A stretch of DNA of 64,000 bases from Cytobacillus gottheilii. GTDB taxonomy: Bacteria; Bacillota; Bacilli; Bacillales; Cytobacillaceae. Within the stretch, counting starts at the first letter, position 1; each line of letters starts with the position of its first letter. Location: positions 3,370,061 through 3,434,060 of the forward strand of contig NZ_LT800494.1 in assembly GCF_900166665.1 (NCBI RefSeq), written 5' to 3'. The notes beneath the pieces are model-generated. The model searched no databases. It saw nothing but the letters and a program-made list of their open reading frames with translations, and was not told the DNA's origin. Shown here in pieces: positions 33,489 to 43,021 of the stretch. The position numbers were made by a program, and so were the translations under genes.

Positions 33489-34408
33489 TTACAAGTGCCA
33501 TGATGACTCGGACATCCTTCTGTCTTCCCTTCAACCTGAATCGTACTGTGCTCAATTGCGTATTCATCATGCAGAATCTCTTGAGCCTCTTTAAGCACAG
33601 TATCATGACCATGATCTCCGTTTAAAACGACATGACAGCTCAATGCAGGAAAACCAGATGTAATCGTCCATATATGCAAATCATGCACATCCTCTACCTG
33701 GTTTATATGGAGAAGTGATGCTTTTATTTTTTCTGGATGCAGATTCTCTGGGGTTCCCTCCATTAATATATGGAAGGAATCCTTCATGACTCTCCATCCG
33801 CTGATCAAAATCAAGATGGCTACGATAATACTTGCAATAGGGTCAGCAATTCCCCATCCAAAGAAATACATAAGTAATGCAGCTGTGATAGCCCCGACCG
33901 ATCCAAGCAAATCACCAATTACATGCAGAAATGCACTGCGGACATTTAAATTATGATCTTTATCCCCGCTCATTAAAATAAATGCAGCAATAATATTCAC
34001 TACAAGTCCAATGACAGAGATCGTCAGCATGCCAAGACTTTGAACCTCAGGCGGATTGAGAAGCCTGTGATAGGCTTCATAAAAGATATATAAAGAAATA
34101 ATTAAGAGTGTCAGTCCGTTAATCCAGGCTGCAATGATTTCAAATCGTTTATATCCAAAAGATTTGCTGATGGTGGCCTTTTTTTCTCCCAGCTTAATAG
34201 CTAAGAAGCTTAAACCTAAAGCAGCAGCATCGCTAAGCATATGCCCTGCATCTGACAAAAGCGCTAGACTATTTGTAACGAGCCCTCCAATTACCTCTAC
34301 AATCATAAAACCGAATATTAAAATAAATGCGGTAAGCAACGCTTTTTTATTATTAGTTGAATGATGGTGATGGTGATGCGAATGACCATGTGAGTGTGAA
34401 TGTCCCAC
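33485..34408 (-). CDS. czcD: Cation diffusion facilitator, zinc/cadmium exporter (CzcD-like)
   Basis: The product has 307 residues from GTG 34408, set by GGGAGGG 6 bases upstream; the longer in-frame ATG starts lie inside the operator. The N-terminus is His-rich ([14 protein letters not shown]). Six membrane helices follow, with [20 protein letters not shown] (HxxxD metal site in helix II) and [12 protein letters not shown] (helix V). The C-terminal domain has [10 protein letters not shown]. It exports Zn2+/Cd2+ in exchange for protons. Confidence 0.9.
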   Translation of the reverse strand: MGHSHSHGHSHHHHHHSTNNKKALLTAFILIFGFMIVEVIGGLVTNSLALLSDAGHMLSDAAALGLSFLAIKLGEKKATISKSFGYKRFEIIAAWINGLTLLIISLYIFYEAYHRLLNPPEVQSLGMLTISVIGLVVNIIAAFILMSGDKDHNLNVRSAFLHVIGDLLGSVGAITAALLMYFFGWGIADPIASIIVAILILISGWRVMKDSFHILMEGTPENLHPEKIKASLLHINQVEDVHDLHIWTITSGFPALSCHVVLNGDHGHDTVLKEAQEILHDEYAIEHSTIQVEGKTEGCPSHHGTCN

Positions 34409-34433
34409 CGTATTCCCTCCCTTTTTTTCACTC

Positions 34434-34457
34434 ATATATGAGTATGTGTTCATATAT
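34434..34457 (-). promoter_or_regulatory. ArsR/SmtB-type operator of the zinc exporter
   Basis: ATATATGA and TTCATATAT are inverted around 7 bases, with ACTCATATATGAGT as an overlapping palindrome. This matches the TATGAA...TTCATA pattern bound by CzrA. It lies 26 bases before the exporter GTG. Confidence 0.65.
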
Positions 34458-34557
34458 ATTATGTACCACTCTTACGAATTGTTCAATCATTTTAATAAAA
34501 AATAAATGCTCTTTTCTGAACCATAGGTTGTTTAAATATTCATTTTTTTGCTAATAT

Positions 34558-34643
34558 ATCTGTTTATTGAAACGAAAGAGTGCGAGACCAGCTCAAACTA
34601 AGCGCCAGTTCCGCCAGAAAGCGAGTACTTTAAAGTGGAAATT
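34558..34643 (+). repeat. Truncated interspersed repeat, copy 4
   Basis: TGTTTATTGAAACGAAAGAG, then TGCGAGACCAGCTCA and GCCAGAAAGCGAGTACTTTAAAGTGGAAATT match both ends of the 23501 copy but ~45 bases of the middle are missing. The rest of the 34458-34841 gap shows no gene. Confidence 0.7.
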
Positions 34644-34841
34644 TTTTCATTAAAGTAAAAGCAACAAAGTTAGCGAAAACAGCCAAAATAAAAAAATCCT
34701 CAATCAAGCAAGCAGCAGTTTTTAATTGCCTGACTATATTTTTTAACAGTTGTTATTTTTCATGCTTAAAGGGTAAAAAAAGAATACAATAAGTTTATCC
34801 ATTAAATGACGCTTAACTAGGACAACTACAGGAGGGATAGA

Positions 34842-35153
34842 ATGTTTATTGTGTATGCAAGTATTGCTGTAATTGTGCTTGCCATTGTGTTTTTTATTAT
34901 TTCGGCGGTAAAGACTTTAAAACAAGCACAGCCAAGTATTGAACGACTGAATGAAACAAATAGCCGATTGCAGCATAAGGTCAATGTACTAAAAAATGAA
35001 ACAGATGCACTAAAAGTGCAGCAGGAACGTCTGCAGGAAGATTTTGAGTTTAAAAAAGGAGTTTTCACATCGCTTATATCATCCGTTAAGGAGACACCAA
35101 AGGTAATTACCAAGTGGTGGAAAATTAAAATTCCTTTTATTCATAAACTCTAA
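34842..35153 (+). CDS. DUF948-type membrane-anchored coiled-coil protein
   Basis: The product has 103 residues: one N-terminal membrane helix (YASIAVIVLAIVFFIISAV) followed by a heptad-rich coiled coil (LNETNSRLQHKVNVLKNETD). GGAGGG precedes ATG. This is the layout of DUF948/YtxG-like proteins of Bacillus, some of which are general-stress genes. It is bounded by its own terminator. Function unknown. Confidence 0.75.
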   Translation: MFIVYASIAVIVLAIVFFIISAVKTLKQAQPSIERLNETNSRLQHKVNVLKNETDALKVQQERLQEDFEFKKGVFTSLISSVKETPKVITKWWKIKIPFIHKL

Positions 35154-35167
35154 AGATTAATCGACAG

Positions 35168-35198
35168 AAAAAAGCGAGGAGCTCTCCTCGCTTTTTTT
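35168..35198 (+). terminator. Intrinsic terminator
   Basis: AAAAGCGAGGA-GCTC-TCCTCGCTTTT is nearly a perfect palindrome flanked by A and T runs, so it works in either direction. Confidence 0.9.
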
Positions 35199-35259
35199 TC
35201 GTCTTGTAATGCTGTCTTCCATCCAAACATCAAAATGATCATATCTTTCTCACTCACTC

Positions 35260-36111
35260 TTACATCACGGCTGTTTTTTGTTTATTCAAAGCTTGTCCCT
35301 TTTTTCTTCTATGAAGCAGAGCGTTGATTTCTCCCCCAAGCACAAATGTTAAGCCTGTTAAGTAAAACCACAGCATAAGCACAATGACACCACCAAGACT
35401 TCCATATGTGGCTGAGTAATTGGCAAAGTTATTGACATATATGGATAATCCAAAAGAAATGATTTGCCAAATGACAGTGGCTGCAATCGCACCAGGTAAG
35501 ACTTCTTTAAACGGATAATGCTTATTTGGCGCAAATTTATAAAGACCAGCCAGCACTGCGGCCATTACGACAATAGCAATGACATAGCGCAAAATATTAA
35601 TCAATACTTCCAGATTATTGGGGATATATATAAATTGTCCAACAAAGTCGACAATAACATTCCCGAAAACCGGGAGTAGCATTGCTGTGACAATGGCAAG
35701 AATTAAACCAAGCGTTAGCCCAATAGATATAAGCCTTACAATGATAAAGGATCTGGATTCCTCTACATCAAATGCCGTGTTCATAGCACGAATAAAGGCC
35801 ATCATTCCATTGGAAGCCGACCAAATTGTACCGATGATCCCGAATGTCAGCAGTCCTCCATTGGGCACGGTTATAATATTAATGACATTTTCTTCGATTA
35901 AGCTGAACGTATCACCAGGTAAAATACTGCCTAAATAAGTTTGCACCGTTTGCGGATCGATTGATAAATATGGCAAAATAGAAATCATTAAGATCAATAA
36001 CGGGAAAATAGCTAACATATAATAATACGCCTGCTCAGCTGCGAGCCCTGTTGCACGATCTTCTTTTAATTCTGCAGACAGCTTTTTTCCAAAAGTAATT
36101 GCACGGTTCAC
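35260..36111 (-). CDS. YihY/BrkB-family inner membrane protein
   Basis: The product has 283 residues from GTG 36111 (AAGGATGTG upstream). Six membrane helices are visible. Family landmarks are AEQAYYYMLAIFPLLILMIS, GTIWSASNGMMAFIRAMNTA, FDVEESRSFI, and TYGSLGGVIVLMLWFYLTG near the C-terminus. Members were once called RNase BN; no nuclease motif is present. Transport function unknown. Confidence 0.9.
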   Translation of the reverse strand: MNRAITFGKKLSAELKEDRATGLAAEQAYYYMLAIFPLLILMISILPYLSIDPQTVQTYLGSILPGDTFSLIEENVINIITVPNGGLLTFGIIGTIWSASNGMMAFIRAMNTAFDVEESRSFIIVRLISIGLTLGLILAIVTAMLLPVFGNVIVDFVGQFIYIPNNLEVLINILRYVIAIVVMAAVLAGLYKFAPNKHYPFKEVLPGAIAATVIWQIISFGLSIYVNNFANYSATYGSLGGVIVLMLWFYLTGLTFVLGGEINALLHRRKKGQALNKQKTAVM

Positions 36112-36277
36112 TTTTATTCACATCCTTTAATGGAATTAGAGAGTATAGTCTCCTTTTCCCAGTTCAGAACAGAGATAATCATTTAACATTGGTTCTTTTT
36201 TATTAGACTGTACAGAATTTTCAATCTTTTCTTTCTTATAGTGTTAAAATAGAGTTGATATGAGAGGAGGTTTGTTG

Positions 36278-37171
36278 ATGGCAATCACAACAGAAGAAAT
36301 GAGCAGTCAGCAGCTGCATAAAGCTACAACTAAAGGAAAAGTGCTTAAAAGGATCATTTTTATTATCATTGGCGCCATTTTCATGGGGATTGGCATTGAG
36401 GAATTTTTAGTGCCTAATCAAATTCTGGATGGCGGGATTGTCGGAATATCCATTATATTGTCTCATTTAACCAATATAAAGCTTGGGATCTTTATTTTTC
36501 TCCTGAACATTCCCTTCTTTTATATAGGCTATAAACAAATCGGGAAAACCTTTGCTCTGTCTACCTTGCTTGGCATAGGTGTACTCTCCCTTACCACATT
36601 GCTGCTACATAATGTACCTGTTTTTACGACTGATCTCTTATTAGCCACCGTTTTTGGAGGCATCAGTTTAGGGATCGGCGTTGGCATTGTTATTCGTTAT
36701 GGCGGGTCCTTGGATGGGACAGAAATTCTTGCGATTTTACTGAATAAAAATCTTCCGTTTTCTGTTGGCGAAATTATTATGTTTTTTAATGTCTTTATTT
36801 TTGCCACAGCCGGCTTTGTTTTTGGCTGGGATCGGGCCATGTATTCAATAATTACATACTTTATCGCCTTCAAAACCATTGACATCGTCATTCAGGGCTT
36901 AGATGAATCCAAATCAGCTTGGATCATTAGTGAAAATCACCAGTTGATTGGAGAAGCCATTTTGGCTCGTCTTGGCAGAGGGGTTACGTATTTAAAAGGC
37001 GAAGGCGCTTTTACAGGGGACGATAAAAAAGTCATTTTCGTTGTCATTACGAGGCTGGAAGAAGCAAAATTAAAATCAATTGTAGAAGAATTGGATCCGA
37101 ATGCGTTTCTTGCTGTTGCGAATATATCTGAAGTACGGGGCGGCAGATTTAAGAAGAAGGCGATTCATTAG
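36278..37171 (+). CDS. YitT-family membrane protein (DUF161/DUF2179)
   Basis: The product has 297 residues from ATG 36278 (AGAGGAGG upstream). Five to six membrane helices occupy residues ~25-195 (IGAIFMGIGIEEFLVPNQIL; GGSLDGTEILAILLNKN). A C-terminal cytoplasmic DUF2179 domain follows (GVTYLKGEGAFTGDDKKVIF). The glycine-rich GGSLDGTEI is the family signature. Paralogues are numerous in Bacillus; function unknown. Confidence 0.9.
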   Translation: MAITTEEMSSQQLHKATTKGKVLKRIIFIIIGAIFMGIGIEEFLVPNQILDGGIVGISIILSHLTNIKLGIFIFLLNIPFFYIGYKQIGKTFALSTLLGIGVLSLTTLLLHNVPVFTTDLLLATVFGGISLGIGVGIVIRYGGSLDGTEILAILLNKNLPFSVGEIIMFFNVFIFATAGFVFGWDRAMYSIITYFIAFKTIDIVIQGLDESKSAWIISENHQLIGEAILARLGRGVTYLKGEGAFTGDDKKVIFVVITRLEEAKLKSIVEELDPNAFLAVANISEVRGGRFKKKAIH

Positions 37172-37192
37172 TAATTCTAGATTCAATTTTAA

Positions 37193-37238
37193 AGGAGCCG
37201 CAAATAAGCACAAAAATCCATGCTTTTTCGCGGCTTAT
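37193..37238. terminator. Weak hairpin between convergent genes
   Basis: GAGCCGC/GCGGCT with an inner AAGCA/TGCTT lies between the convergent yitT-like and spoVR genes. There are only short T runs, so termination is likely but not strong. Confidence 0.45.
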
Positions 37239-37251
37239 CATATTTTTGAAG

Positions 37252-38664
37252 CTATAAGTACTTGCGATGTATAGACTTTCCATCATAAGAAAATAACATT
37301 TCCTTGCCTTCTACCATGCTTTCCATGTGGACATTTCTCCCCCACAGCTGATGAATATAAGGAAGTACCTTTTCCAAATATTTCAGGTCAAGCTCAATGC
37401 CTTCATACCAATGTTTGATATATAGCTCGCCATTTTTCAGATAATCGCCATCCGTTACTGTTAGATAAGGAAAGCCGCCATTTACTCTCATGCCAACTAA
37501 CTGATCACGTACGCTTTCCCATTGTTTATCAACAACTTTGTAATCCTTGCCCTGCTTTTGGAATAAGTACATATCCTCTCTCATCACAAGGTCCTTAGTT
37601 AAATAATTGCGTAAAAATGAAATATCGGATTCAATTTCACGTACTTCAAACATTTTTTCACGCCCTGAACCTGGCTGAACCCCACGGCGTTTCATTTCTT
37701 CAGTTGGATGATTATAGCGCTCTTCAATATCTTCAAACACTTTTAAGCCAAGATAATAAGGATTGATGCCCGTTCTCGATGGCTGTACAACACCAGCATT
37801 TAATTTTGCAAATTCAATGGCTTCTGCACTTGTTAAGTCAAGCTCTCTTAAAATACGCTGATGCCAATAGGATGCCCAGCCTTCATTCATAATCTTCGTT
37901 TCAAGCTGCGGCCAAAAATACAGCATTTCCTCGCGCATCATCGTTAAAATATCACGCTGCCAATCTGTCAATTCACGGCTATAGCTTTCAATAAAAAGCA
38001 TTAAATCCTTCTCAGGACGAGGCGGAAATTTGCGTTTTTTCTTTATTTTTTCCTGCTTGGGCCCGCGATCATCTAAACCCCATAAATCATCGTATGGAGA
38101 AGCCGCTATAGTATCAGAGCTTTCAAATTCACTTTCTTCTGTGCTCCAAGCAAACTTAGGCCGCATTAAGGAAGGATCAATATGTTCCTCAATGGCAAGA
38201 ACAGCATCTAAAAATGTTTCAACCTCTTTTCTGCCATGTTCTACTTCATATAAGCGTATTCTTTCAGCTGTTGCTGCCATGCTTTCAACCATATCGCGCT
38301 TTGTATTCTGAAAGCGAACATTGTTTTTGAAGAAGTCGCAGTGAGCCAGAACATGCGCAACGATGAGCTTATTTTGTATAAGTGAATTCGAATCAAGCAA
38401 AAAGGCATAGCATGGATCAGAATTGATCACAAGTTCATATATTTTTGAAAGTCCAAGATCATATTGAAGCTTCATCTTAAAGAACTGCTTGCCAAAGCTC
38501 CAGTGAGAGAAACGAGTTGGCATTCCATAGGCTCCAAATGTATAAATTATATCAGCAGGACAGATTTCATAACGCATCGGATAAAAGTCGAGACCAAACC
38601 CACTGGCAATTTCCGTAATTTCCTGTATCGCATATTCGAGTGCTTTCGCATCCTCCACTTGCAT
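37252..38664 (-). CDS. spoVR: SpoVR family stage V sporulation protein
   Basis: The product has 470 residues, normal for SpoVR. Motifs include [32 protein letters not shown] (His pair), [15 protein letters not shown] and [16 protein letters not shown]. In B. subtilis SpoVR is needed for normal spore cortex; the biochemical role is not established. AAAGGGGGAGTG lies upstream of ATG. It stands alone between terminators. Confidence 0.94.
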   Translation of the reverse strand: MQVEDAKALEYAIQEITEIASGFGLDFYPMRYEICPADIIYTFGAYGMPTRFSHWSFGKQFFKMKLQYDLGLSKIYELVINSDPCYAFLLDSNSLIQNKLIVAHVLAHCDFFKNNVRFQNTKRDMVESMAATAERIRLYEVEHGRKEVETFLDAVLAIEEHIDPSLMRPKFAWSTEESEFESSDTIAASPYDDLWGLDDRGPKQEKIKKKRKFPPRPEKDLMLFIESYSRELTDWQRDILTMMREEMLYFWPQLETKIMNEGWASYWHQRILRELDLTSAEAIEFAKLNAGVVQPSRTGINPYYLGLKVFEDIEERYNHPTEEMKRRGVQPGSGREKMFEVREIESDISFLRNYLTKDLVMREDMYLFQKQGKDYKVVDKQWESVRDQLVGMRVNGGFPYLTVTDGDYLKNGELYIKHWYEGIELDLKYLEKVLPYIHQLWGRNVHMESMVEGKEMLFSYDGKSIHRKYL

Positions 38665-38763
38665 TTGCCACTCCCCCTTTAAGTCCTTATCCTAATCTAT
38701 GAGCAGGGACGGGGAATGATGATTCTTGCTTGTATTTTTATAGATTGGTCATTTACAGAAAAA

Positions 38764-38786
38764 AAAACAGGCTGATAAACAGCCTG
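38764..38786 (-). terminator. Terminator of the two-domain PepSY gene
   Basis: On the minus strand CAGGCTG-TTTAT-CAGCCTG is followed by a run of T. Confidence 0.85.
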
Positions 38787-38793
38787 CCGGAAA

Positions 38794-39390
38794 TTAGTCA
38801 TTATCGTTGTCGAATTCAAGTTCCAATACTTCGCCTGTTACTGCATCTAATTCAACCTCTGCTTCTCCATTATTTGTACGAAGCTCAAACTCATACTTCA
38901 TTCTGCCATCATCACTATCCAAGTCGATTTCCTTTACTTTGCCGTTCGCTTCTTTTTCTGCAATGGCAATTGCATCTTTTTCAGATAAAATCTTTTGATC
39001 AGCTGTTTGCGTATTTTGTTCTGATGTTGAAGTATTTGCTTGGTTGTTTTGTACATCATCATCTTGGTCATCGTAATGATCATCGTCATCATCATGATCT
39101 TTTCTAACAGATAACACTTCCCCCGTATAGGCATCAAGGTCCACATCATAATCCATTCGATCATCGTTGTTATCGATATCTACGTCATAGTAGCGTCCGT
39201 TGAAATGACTTTCCAGCTCAATGCTTTCAATCACTCCAGGCTGTTCTTTTAAAGCAAGCTCTTTTGCCTTCTCTAATGTGATCATTTCTTTTTCAGCCTG
39301 TTCTGCTGATTTTTGTGTGGCTCCAGCTGCTGCTGCTCCTCCTAATACGACTAATCCTGCAAGTGCACCGATCCAAATTTTCTTTTTCAT
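38794..39390 (-). CDS. Exported protein with two PepSY domains
   Basis: The product has 198 residues from ATG 39390 (GGAGGAAAC upstream). An N-terminal membrane/signal segment (IWIGALAGLVVLGGAAAAG) is followed by PepSY repeat 1 (MITLEKAKELALKEQPGVIE) and PepSY repeat 2 (ILSEKDAIAIAEKEANGKVK), each ending DAxTGEVL. Between them lies a very acidic linker (KDHDDDDDHYDDQDDD). PepSY domains are thought to inhibit or chaperone proteases at the envelope. It is the last gene after a two-component system and another PepSY gene. Confidence 0.88.
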   Translation of the reverse strand: MKKKIWIGALAGLVVLGGAAAAGATQKSAEQAEKEMITLEKAKELALKEQPGVIESIELESHFNGRYYDVDIDNNDDRMDYDVDLDAYTGEVLSVRKDHDDDDDHYDDQDDDVQNNQANTSTSEQNTQTADQKILSEKDAIAIAEKEANGKVKEIDLDSDDGRMKYEFELRTNNGEAEVELDAVTGEVLELEFDNDND

Positions 39391-39575
39391 GTTTGTTTCC
39401 TCCTTCAATTTGTTTTCTACATTATCAATATAGTCTTCTTATCTTAAAGAAACGGTAGAATAAGATTAGAAAACAATGAGAAAGACATGAAATTTACTCA
39501 TTTAGATGTGAAACAGTTCATGGAGAAGCTAATTCTCCTGAGTGAACAGCGAAACCACTCGCTGATTTAGATATA

Positions 39576-39611
39576 AAAAATGGCCAAGGGAACCTCTATC
39601 CCGTGGCCTTA
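39576..39611 (-). terminator. Terminator after the membrane-anchored PepSY gene
   Basis: On the minus strand AAGGCCA-CGGGA pairs with TCCCTTGGCC and runs into TTTTTT. Confidence 0.8.
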
Positions 39612-39614
39612 ACT

Positions 39615-40322
39615 TTAGTCCTCTTCCCATGAAATGGTGTATTTACCGGTGATGGCGTTGATTTGGATGACGGCTTCGCGGTCATCGTCCGTTTCAATTT
39701 CTACTAGGTAATATGGCTGTTCATTGATTGATTCAAAGTCAATGTCGTCGATATCGTCCATTGTGCCATTAATTGTTTTTAAGGCAATGTCTTTTGCTTG
39801 CTCTTCTGTCAGGATTTTTACGTCTTCTTCAAATGGAGTTGTTTTGAGAATTTCACCTGATTTTGCGTCAATTTCAAGTTCACTTTTTTGATTCTCTTTC
39901 TCTACTACAGCAAGATAGATCTGCTGCTCACCTAGTGCTGCAATTTTCAGGGAATTAACTGTAAAACCAGAAGCCTTCAGTTGATCTGATACCTGCTGTT
40001 CAGAAACCATTTCCTCTACTTCCTTCTCATCTGTTTGTTGAGGAGGATCATTGCTTATGTTATCTCCCGTTTTTTCAAGTGATCGCGTTTCTCCATTATA
40101 AGCATCAATGCTTACTTGATATTGACCGTTTTCACGATTCAACTGAGCAACGTACTCCCCATCTTTTTCTTCAATATTCGAAATCTCTCCAGTATAGCGG
40201 TTGGCAATAAGTGTTTTTGCTTCCTCGATGGTGATTGCTTTTTCTTGATTAAACAGAAAGAAGCCTGCAATAAATCCTGCTAAAACGAATACAGTCAGGA
40301 TCCATATCCAATTTCTCTTCAT
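39615..40322 (-). CDS. Membrane-anchored protein with two PepSY domains
   Basis: The product has 235 residues: one N-terminal membrane helix (IWILTVFVLAGFIAGFFLF), PepSY 1 (ITIEEAKTLIANRYTGEISN, ending IDAYNGETRSL), a middle segment (residues ~80-155) and PepSY 2 (ILTEEQAKDIALKTINGTMD, ending INAITGKYTISWEED). The acidic surface is like that of the neighbouring PepSY protein. It is 64 bases downstream of the kinase gene and probably co-transcribed with the two-component genes. Confidence 0.85.
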   Translation of the reverse strand: MKRNWIWILTVFVLAGFIAGFFLFNQEKAITIEEAKTLIANRYTGEISNIEEKDGEYVAQLNRENGQYQVSIDAYNGETRSLEKTGDNISNDPPQQTDEKEVEEMVSEQQVSDQLKASGFTVNSLKIAALGEQQIYLAVVEKENQKSELEIDAKSGEILKTTPFEEDVKILTEEQAKDIALKTINGTMDDIDDIDFESINEQPYYLVEIETDDDREAVIQINAITGKYTISWEED

Positions 40323-40386
40323 GTTCCCCCTCCATCCTTCTCTCCATATTATGAATCATAAAAATGAGAAAGTGATGAGAAAATCC

Positions 40387-41724
40387 TTAATTAAATATTA
40401 AAGTCACAGTAGTACCTTCGTTTTTTTCACTTTTAAGCTCAAGCTTTATTCCGATTACATCTGCAATCTCTTTAGCAAGTGACAGACCAAGACCTGTACC
40501 GCCATTTTGTCTCGTTCTCGCTTCATCAACCCGATAAAAGCGATCGAATACTCGAGGCAAATCCTTTTCAGCAATTCCTCCACCGAAGTCTTGAATATGA
40601 ATCAGCGTTTCCTGGTCTTTTTTTTCACATTGAAGAATGATGTTGCCATCACTATATTTCCGGGCATTATCCAGGAAAATAAACAACAGCTGCTTTAACT
40701 TTTGTTCATCTGAACTTACAACCGAAGAATCGTCACATATAAAAGATATCTGTCTATTATACGCCTGTTCAAATGCTTTCACGGTCTGCTGTAAAAATGG
40801 CTTTAACTTAATGTCCTTGCTCTCTACATTCCATTGCTCATGATGTTTTGCAAGCTGAAGCAGCTGTTCCGTCATTTCCCGCATCCGTATAGCCTCTGAA
40901 TGAATCGCTTCTACAGACTCTTCGAATAAAGCATGATCCTGCAACCCTCTTCGTTTCAATAGACTCGCATAGCTTTCAATGACGGTTAAGGGCGTTTTAA
41001 ATTCATGGGAGGCGTTGGATACAAACTGCTTCTGCTTTTCATAATTGGCTTCCAAGAGGGTAATCATATGGTTAAAGGTGTCTCCCATTAAATGAAGCTC
41101 ATCCTTTGATTTCCCATCGAGTGTCAGCCGTTTAAATTGACCGCTTTCCCTAATTTCCTTCATGGTGTCGATCATATTGATAATCGGGTTCATAATTAAA
41201 CTGCTGAGTATTCTGCTTGAAATCAAAACAGGAACAAGTGTCAGCAATGTAATAATGATGAGGACAATTCTAAATAACTGTAGTATGTCCATCGATGATT
41301 GAATGCTTTTGGCCATCTGCAGGTTAGCCACCTCACCATCAGGCAAGATGATTGGAATGGACGTAAAAGCATAATGCTGATGATCTTTAACCAATTCTTG
41401 CATCTGTTCTGACTGATAAAATTGTTCATCGATAAGATTCCGATATTCTTCTGAATTTGAACCTGCAGTGCTTTTTAAATCCTGTGTAACAATTTGAATA
41501 ACCCCATCCATAGGAGCATAGGCCCGAAGCAAATCCGCTTGAGGTATTTGTCCCAATGATTCGTCAATCTCCTGTGCAAGGTTTTCGGTTTCACTCCGCG
41601 CTGATTCCAATTCACTGTCAATCATCATCTTTGAAAATAGAAAAAATAATGCTGCATTCATTAAAATAATGAGGCAGGCAAATAAAACGGATGTATATAA
41701 ATTAATTTTGTTTCGAAGCTTCAT
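40387..41724 (-). CDS. Membrane sensor histidine kinase
   Basis: The product has 445 residues. Two membrane helices flank a ~120-residue extracellular sensor; HAMP (residues ~180-240) is followed by H-box FVSNASHEFKTPLTVIESYA, N-box FIFLDNARKY, IQDFGGGI and GGTGLGLSLAKEI. Its start overlaps the response regulator stop by four bases. PepSY genes follow in the same direction, an arrangement seen with CseC/YkoH-type systems. Confidence 0.92.
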   Translation of the reverse strand: MKLRNKINLYTSVLFACLIILMNAALFFLFSKMMIDSELESARSETENLAQEIDESLGQIPQADLLRAYAPMDGVIQIVTQDLKSTAGSNSEEYRNLIDEQFYQSEQMQELVKDHQHYAFTSIPIILPDGEVANLQMAKSIQSSMDILQLFRIVLIIITLLTLVPVLISSRILSSLIMNPIINMIDTMKEIRESGQFKRLTLDGKSKDELHLMGDTFNHMITLLEANYEKQKQFVSNASHEFKTPLTVIESYASLLKRRGLQDHALFEESVEAIHSEAIRMREMTEQLLQLAKHHEQWNVESKDIKLKPFLQQTVKAFEQAYNRQISFICDDSSVVSSDEQKLKQLLFIFLDNARKYSDGNIILQCEKKDQETLIHIQDFGGGIAEKDLPRVFDRFYRVDEARTRQNGGTGLGLSLAKEIADVIGIKLELKSEKNEGTTVTLIFN

Positions 41725-42416
41725 TTTGGCTCCTTTATAACATAGCCGACTCCGCGAACAGTGTGTATAAGGGGCGGTTCTCCTGCTGGTTCAATTTTTT
41801 TGCGGACATAGCGAATATAGACATCCACAACATTGGTGTCTCCCATAAAATCATAGCCCCACACCGTCTCTAAAATCTGCTCTCTTGATAAAACCTGGCG
41901 TTTATTGCGCAGCAAATAGGAGAGAAGATCGTATTCACGTGGCGTTAACTCGATTTGAATTTCCCCTCTTGTTACTTCTCTTGTTTTCTCATTCATTTTC
42001 AGATTTTCAATCCCTAATAGCTCTTCCTGTTCTTCATTCTGTTCGACCATTTTATGTCTTAATGCTACACGCACCCTTGCCAGGAGTTCCTCAATTTGAA
42101 ATGGTTTTGTGATGTAATCATTTGCACCTAAATCAAGTCCAGAAACTTTATCTTCCACTGAGCTTTTAGCGGTAAGAAGAAGGACGGGTGTGGCTTTATT
42201 GCCAGCTCGGATTCTGCGGAGCAGCTCAATTCCGCTTAAGCCTGGGAGCATAACATCAAGCAGGATTAAATCCCATGATTCTGTTCTGAATTTCTCGAGA
42301 CCTTCTAAACCATCAAACACTTTGGTCACTTCATACCCTTCAAATCCCAGCTCCAATTCAAGCAAACGGGCAATTTTCACTTCATCCTCGACAACAAGAA
42401 TTCTCTCTTTCGCCAC
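41721..42416 (-). CDS. OmpR/PhoB-family response regulator
   Basis: The product has 231 residues. The receiver starts MAKERILVVEDEVKIARLL, with phospho-Asp in LILLDVMLPGLSG and Lys in YITKPFQ. The winged-helix domain has LTPREYDLLSYLLRNKRQVL and DVYIRYVRKKI. The kinase gene follows with ATGA-type overlap. Probable targets are the PepSY genes. Confidence 0.93.
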   Translation of the reverse strand: MAKERILVVEDEVKIARLLELELGFEGYEVTKVFDGLEGLEKFRTESWDLILLDVMLPGLSGIELLRRIRAGNKATPVLLLTAKSSVEDKVSGLDLGANDYITKPFQIEELLARVRVALRHKMVEQNEEQEELLGIENLKMNEKTREVTRGEIQIELTPREYDLLSYLLRNKRQVLSREQILETVWGYDFMGDTNVVDVYIRYVRKKIEPAGEPPLIHTVRGVGYVIKEPK

Positions 42417-42582
42417 CGCCTCTGCCTCCCCACAATTTCTATTATCTTTAGACTAGCAGAAATATTTTTTAAAATCCATTTCTTGTTTCACTAAGAATAT
42501 AAATGGATTATACATTGGCTGGTTGGGAAGCTTTTGAGCAGAGAATGATATTGAAACACCGTCGCAGCAAACTCATCAGACA

Positions 42583-42645
42583 GTAAAAAACGAATGTCTC
42601 TCCATGTAATCTCATTTTAAGATTGCACGTTAAGACATTCGTTTT
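42583..42645 (-). terminator. Terminator of the DUF3889-type gene
   Basis: AAAAACGAATGTCT pairs with AGACATTCGTTTT; an inner AATCTTA/TGAGATT stem extends it. On the minus strand it ends in TTTTTT. Confidence 0.8.
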
Positions 42646-42667
42646 AAGAAAATCGATAAACCAAGGT

Positions 42668-42982
42668 TTATTTTTGTTCCTCTACCGTCAGGCTTAAAGA
42701 CTTATTATCGCTTAGCAAATGAGTCACTTTTACTAGTATCGTTTTATCTTTGCCGTCTTCTTTTACTATAAAAACAAAAGAGTCCATCACTTCATTTTCC
42801 GTCAGTTTTCTGCGGCCGCCGTATTTGTATTCCACTACATCTTCTCCGGGATAATCCTCTTTTACAACAACTGTAGCGATTCTTCCGTATTTTTCATAAT
42901 CTGGCTTTTCTTCCGCCTGTACAAGTAATCCTGCATGACCTATGAAAAAGAGCGCGAATAATAAAACTGAAATTCGTTTCAT
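42668..42982 (-). CDS. yhdC: Secreted DUF3889-family protein (YhdC/YqzG-like)
   Basis: The product has 104 residues from ATG 42982 (GGAGGCACGC upstream). A signal peptide (RISVLLFALFFIGHAGLLVQA) precedes a single compact domain with YEKYGRIATVVVKEDYPGED and a conserved C-terminal beta pattern. The YhdC and YqzG proteins of B. subtilis have this architecture, and yhdB-like and pgcA genes lie nearby as in B. subtilis. Function unknown. Confidence 0.78.
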   Translation of the reverse strand: MKRISVLLFALFFIGHAGLLVQAEEKPDYEKYGRIATVVVKEDYPGEDVVEYKYGGRRKLTENEVMDSFVFIVKEDGKDKTILVKVTHLLSDNKSLSLTVEEQK

Positions 42983-43021
42983 GCGTGCCTCCATATGTTT
43001 GTCGTTGCCTATATTTTTTCG

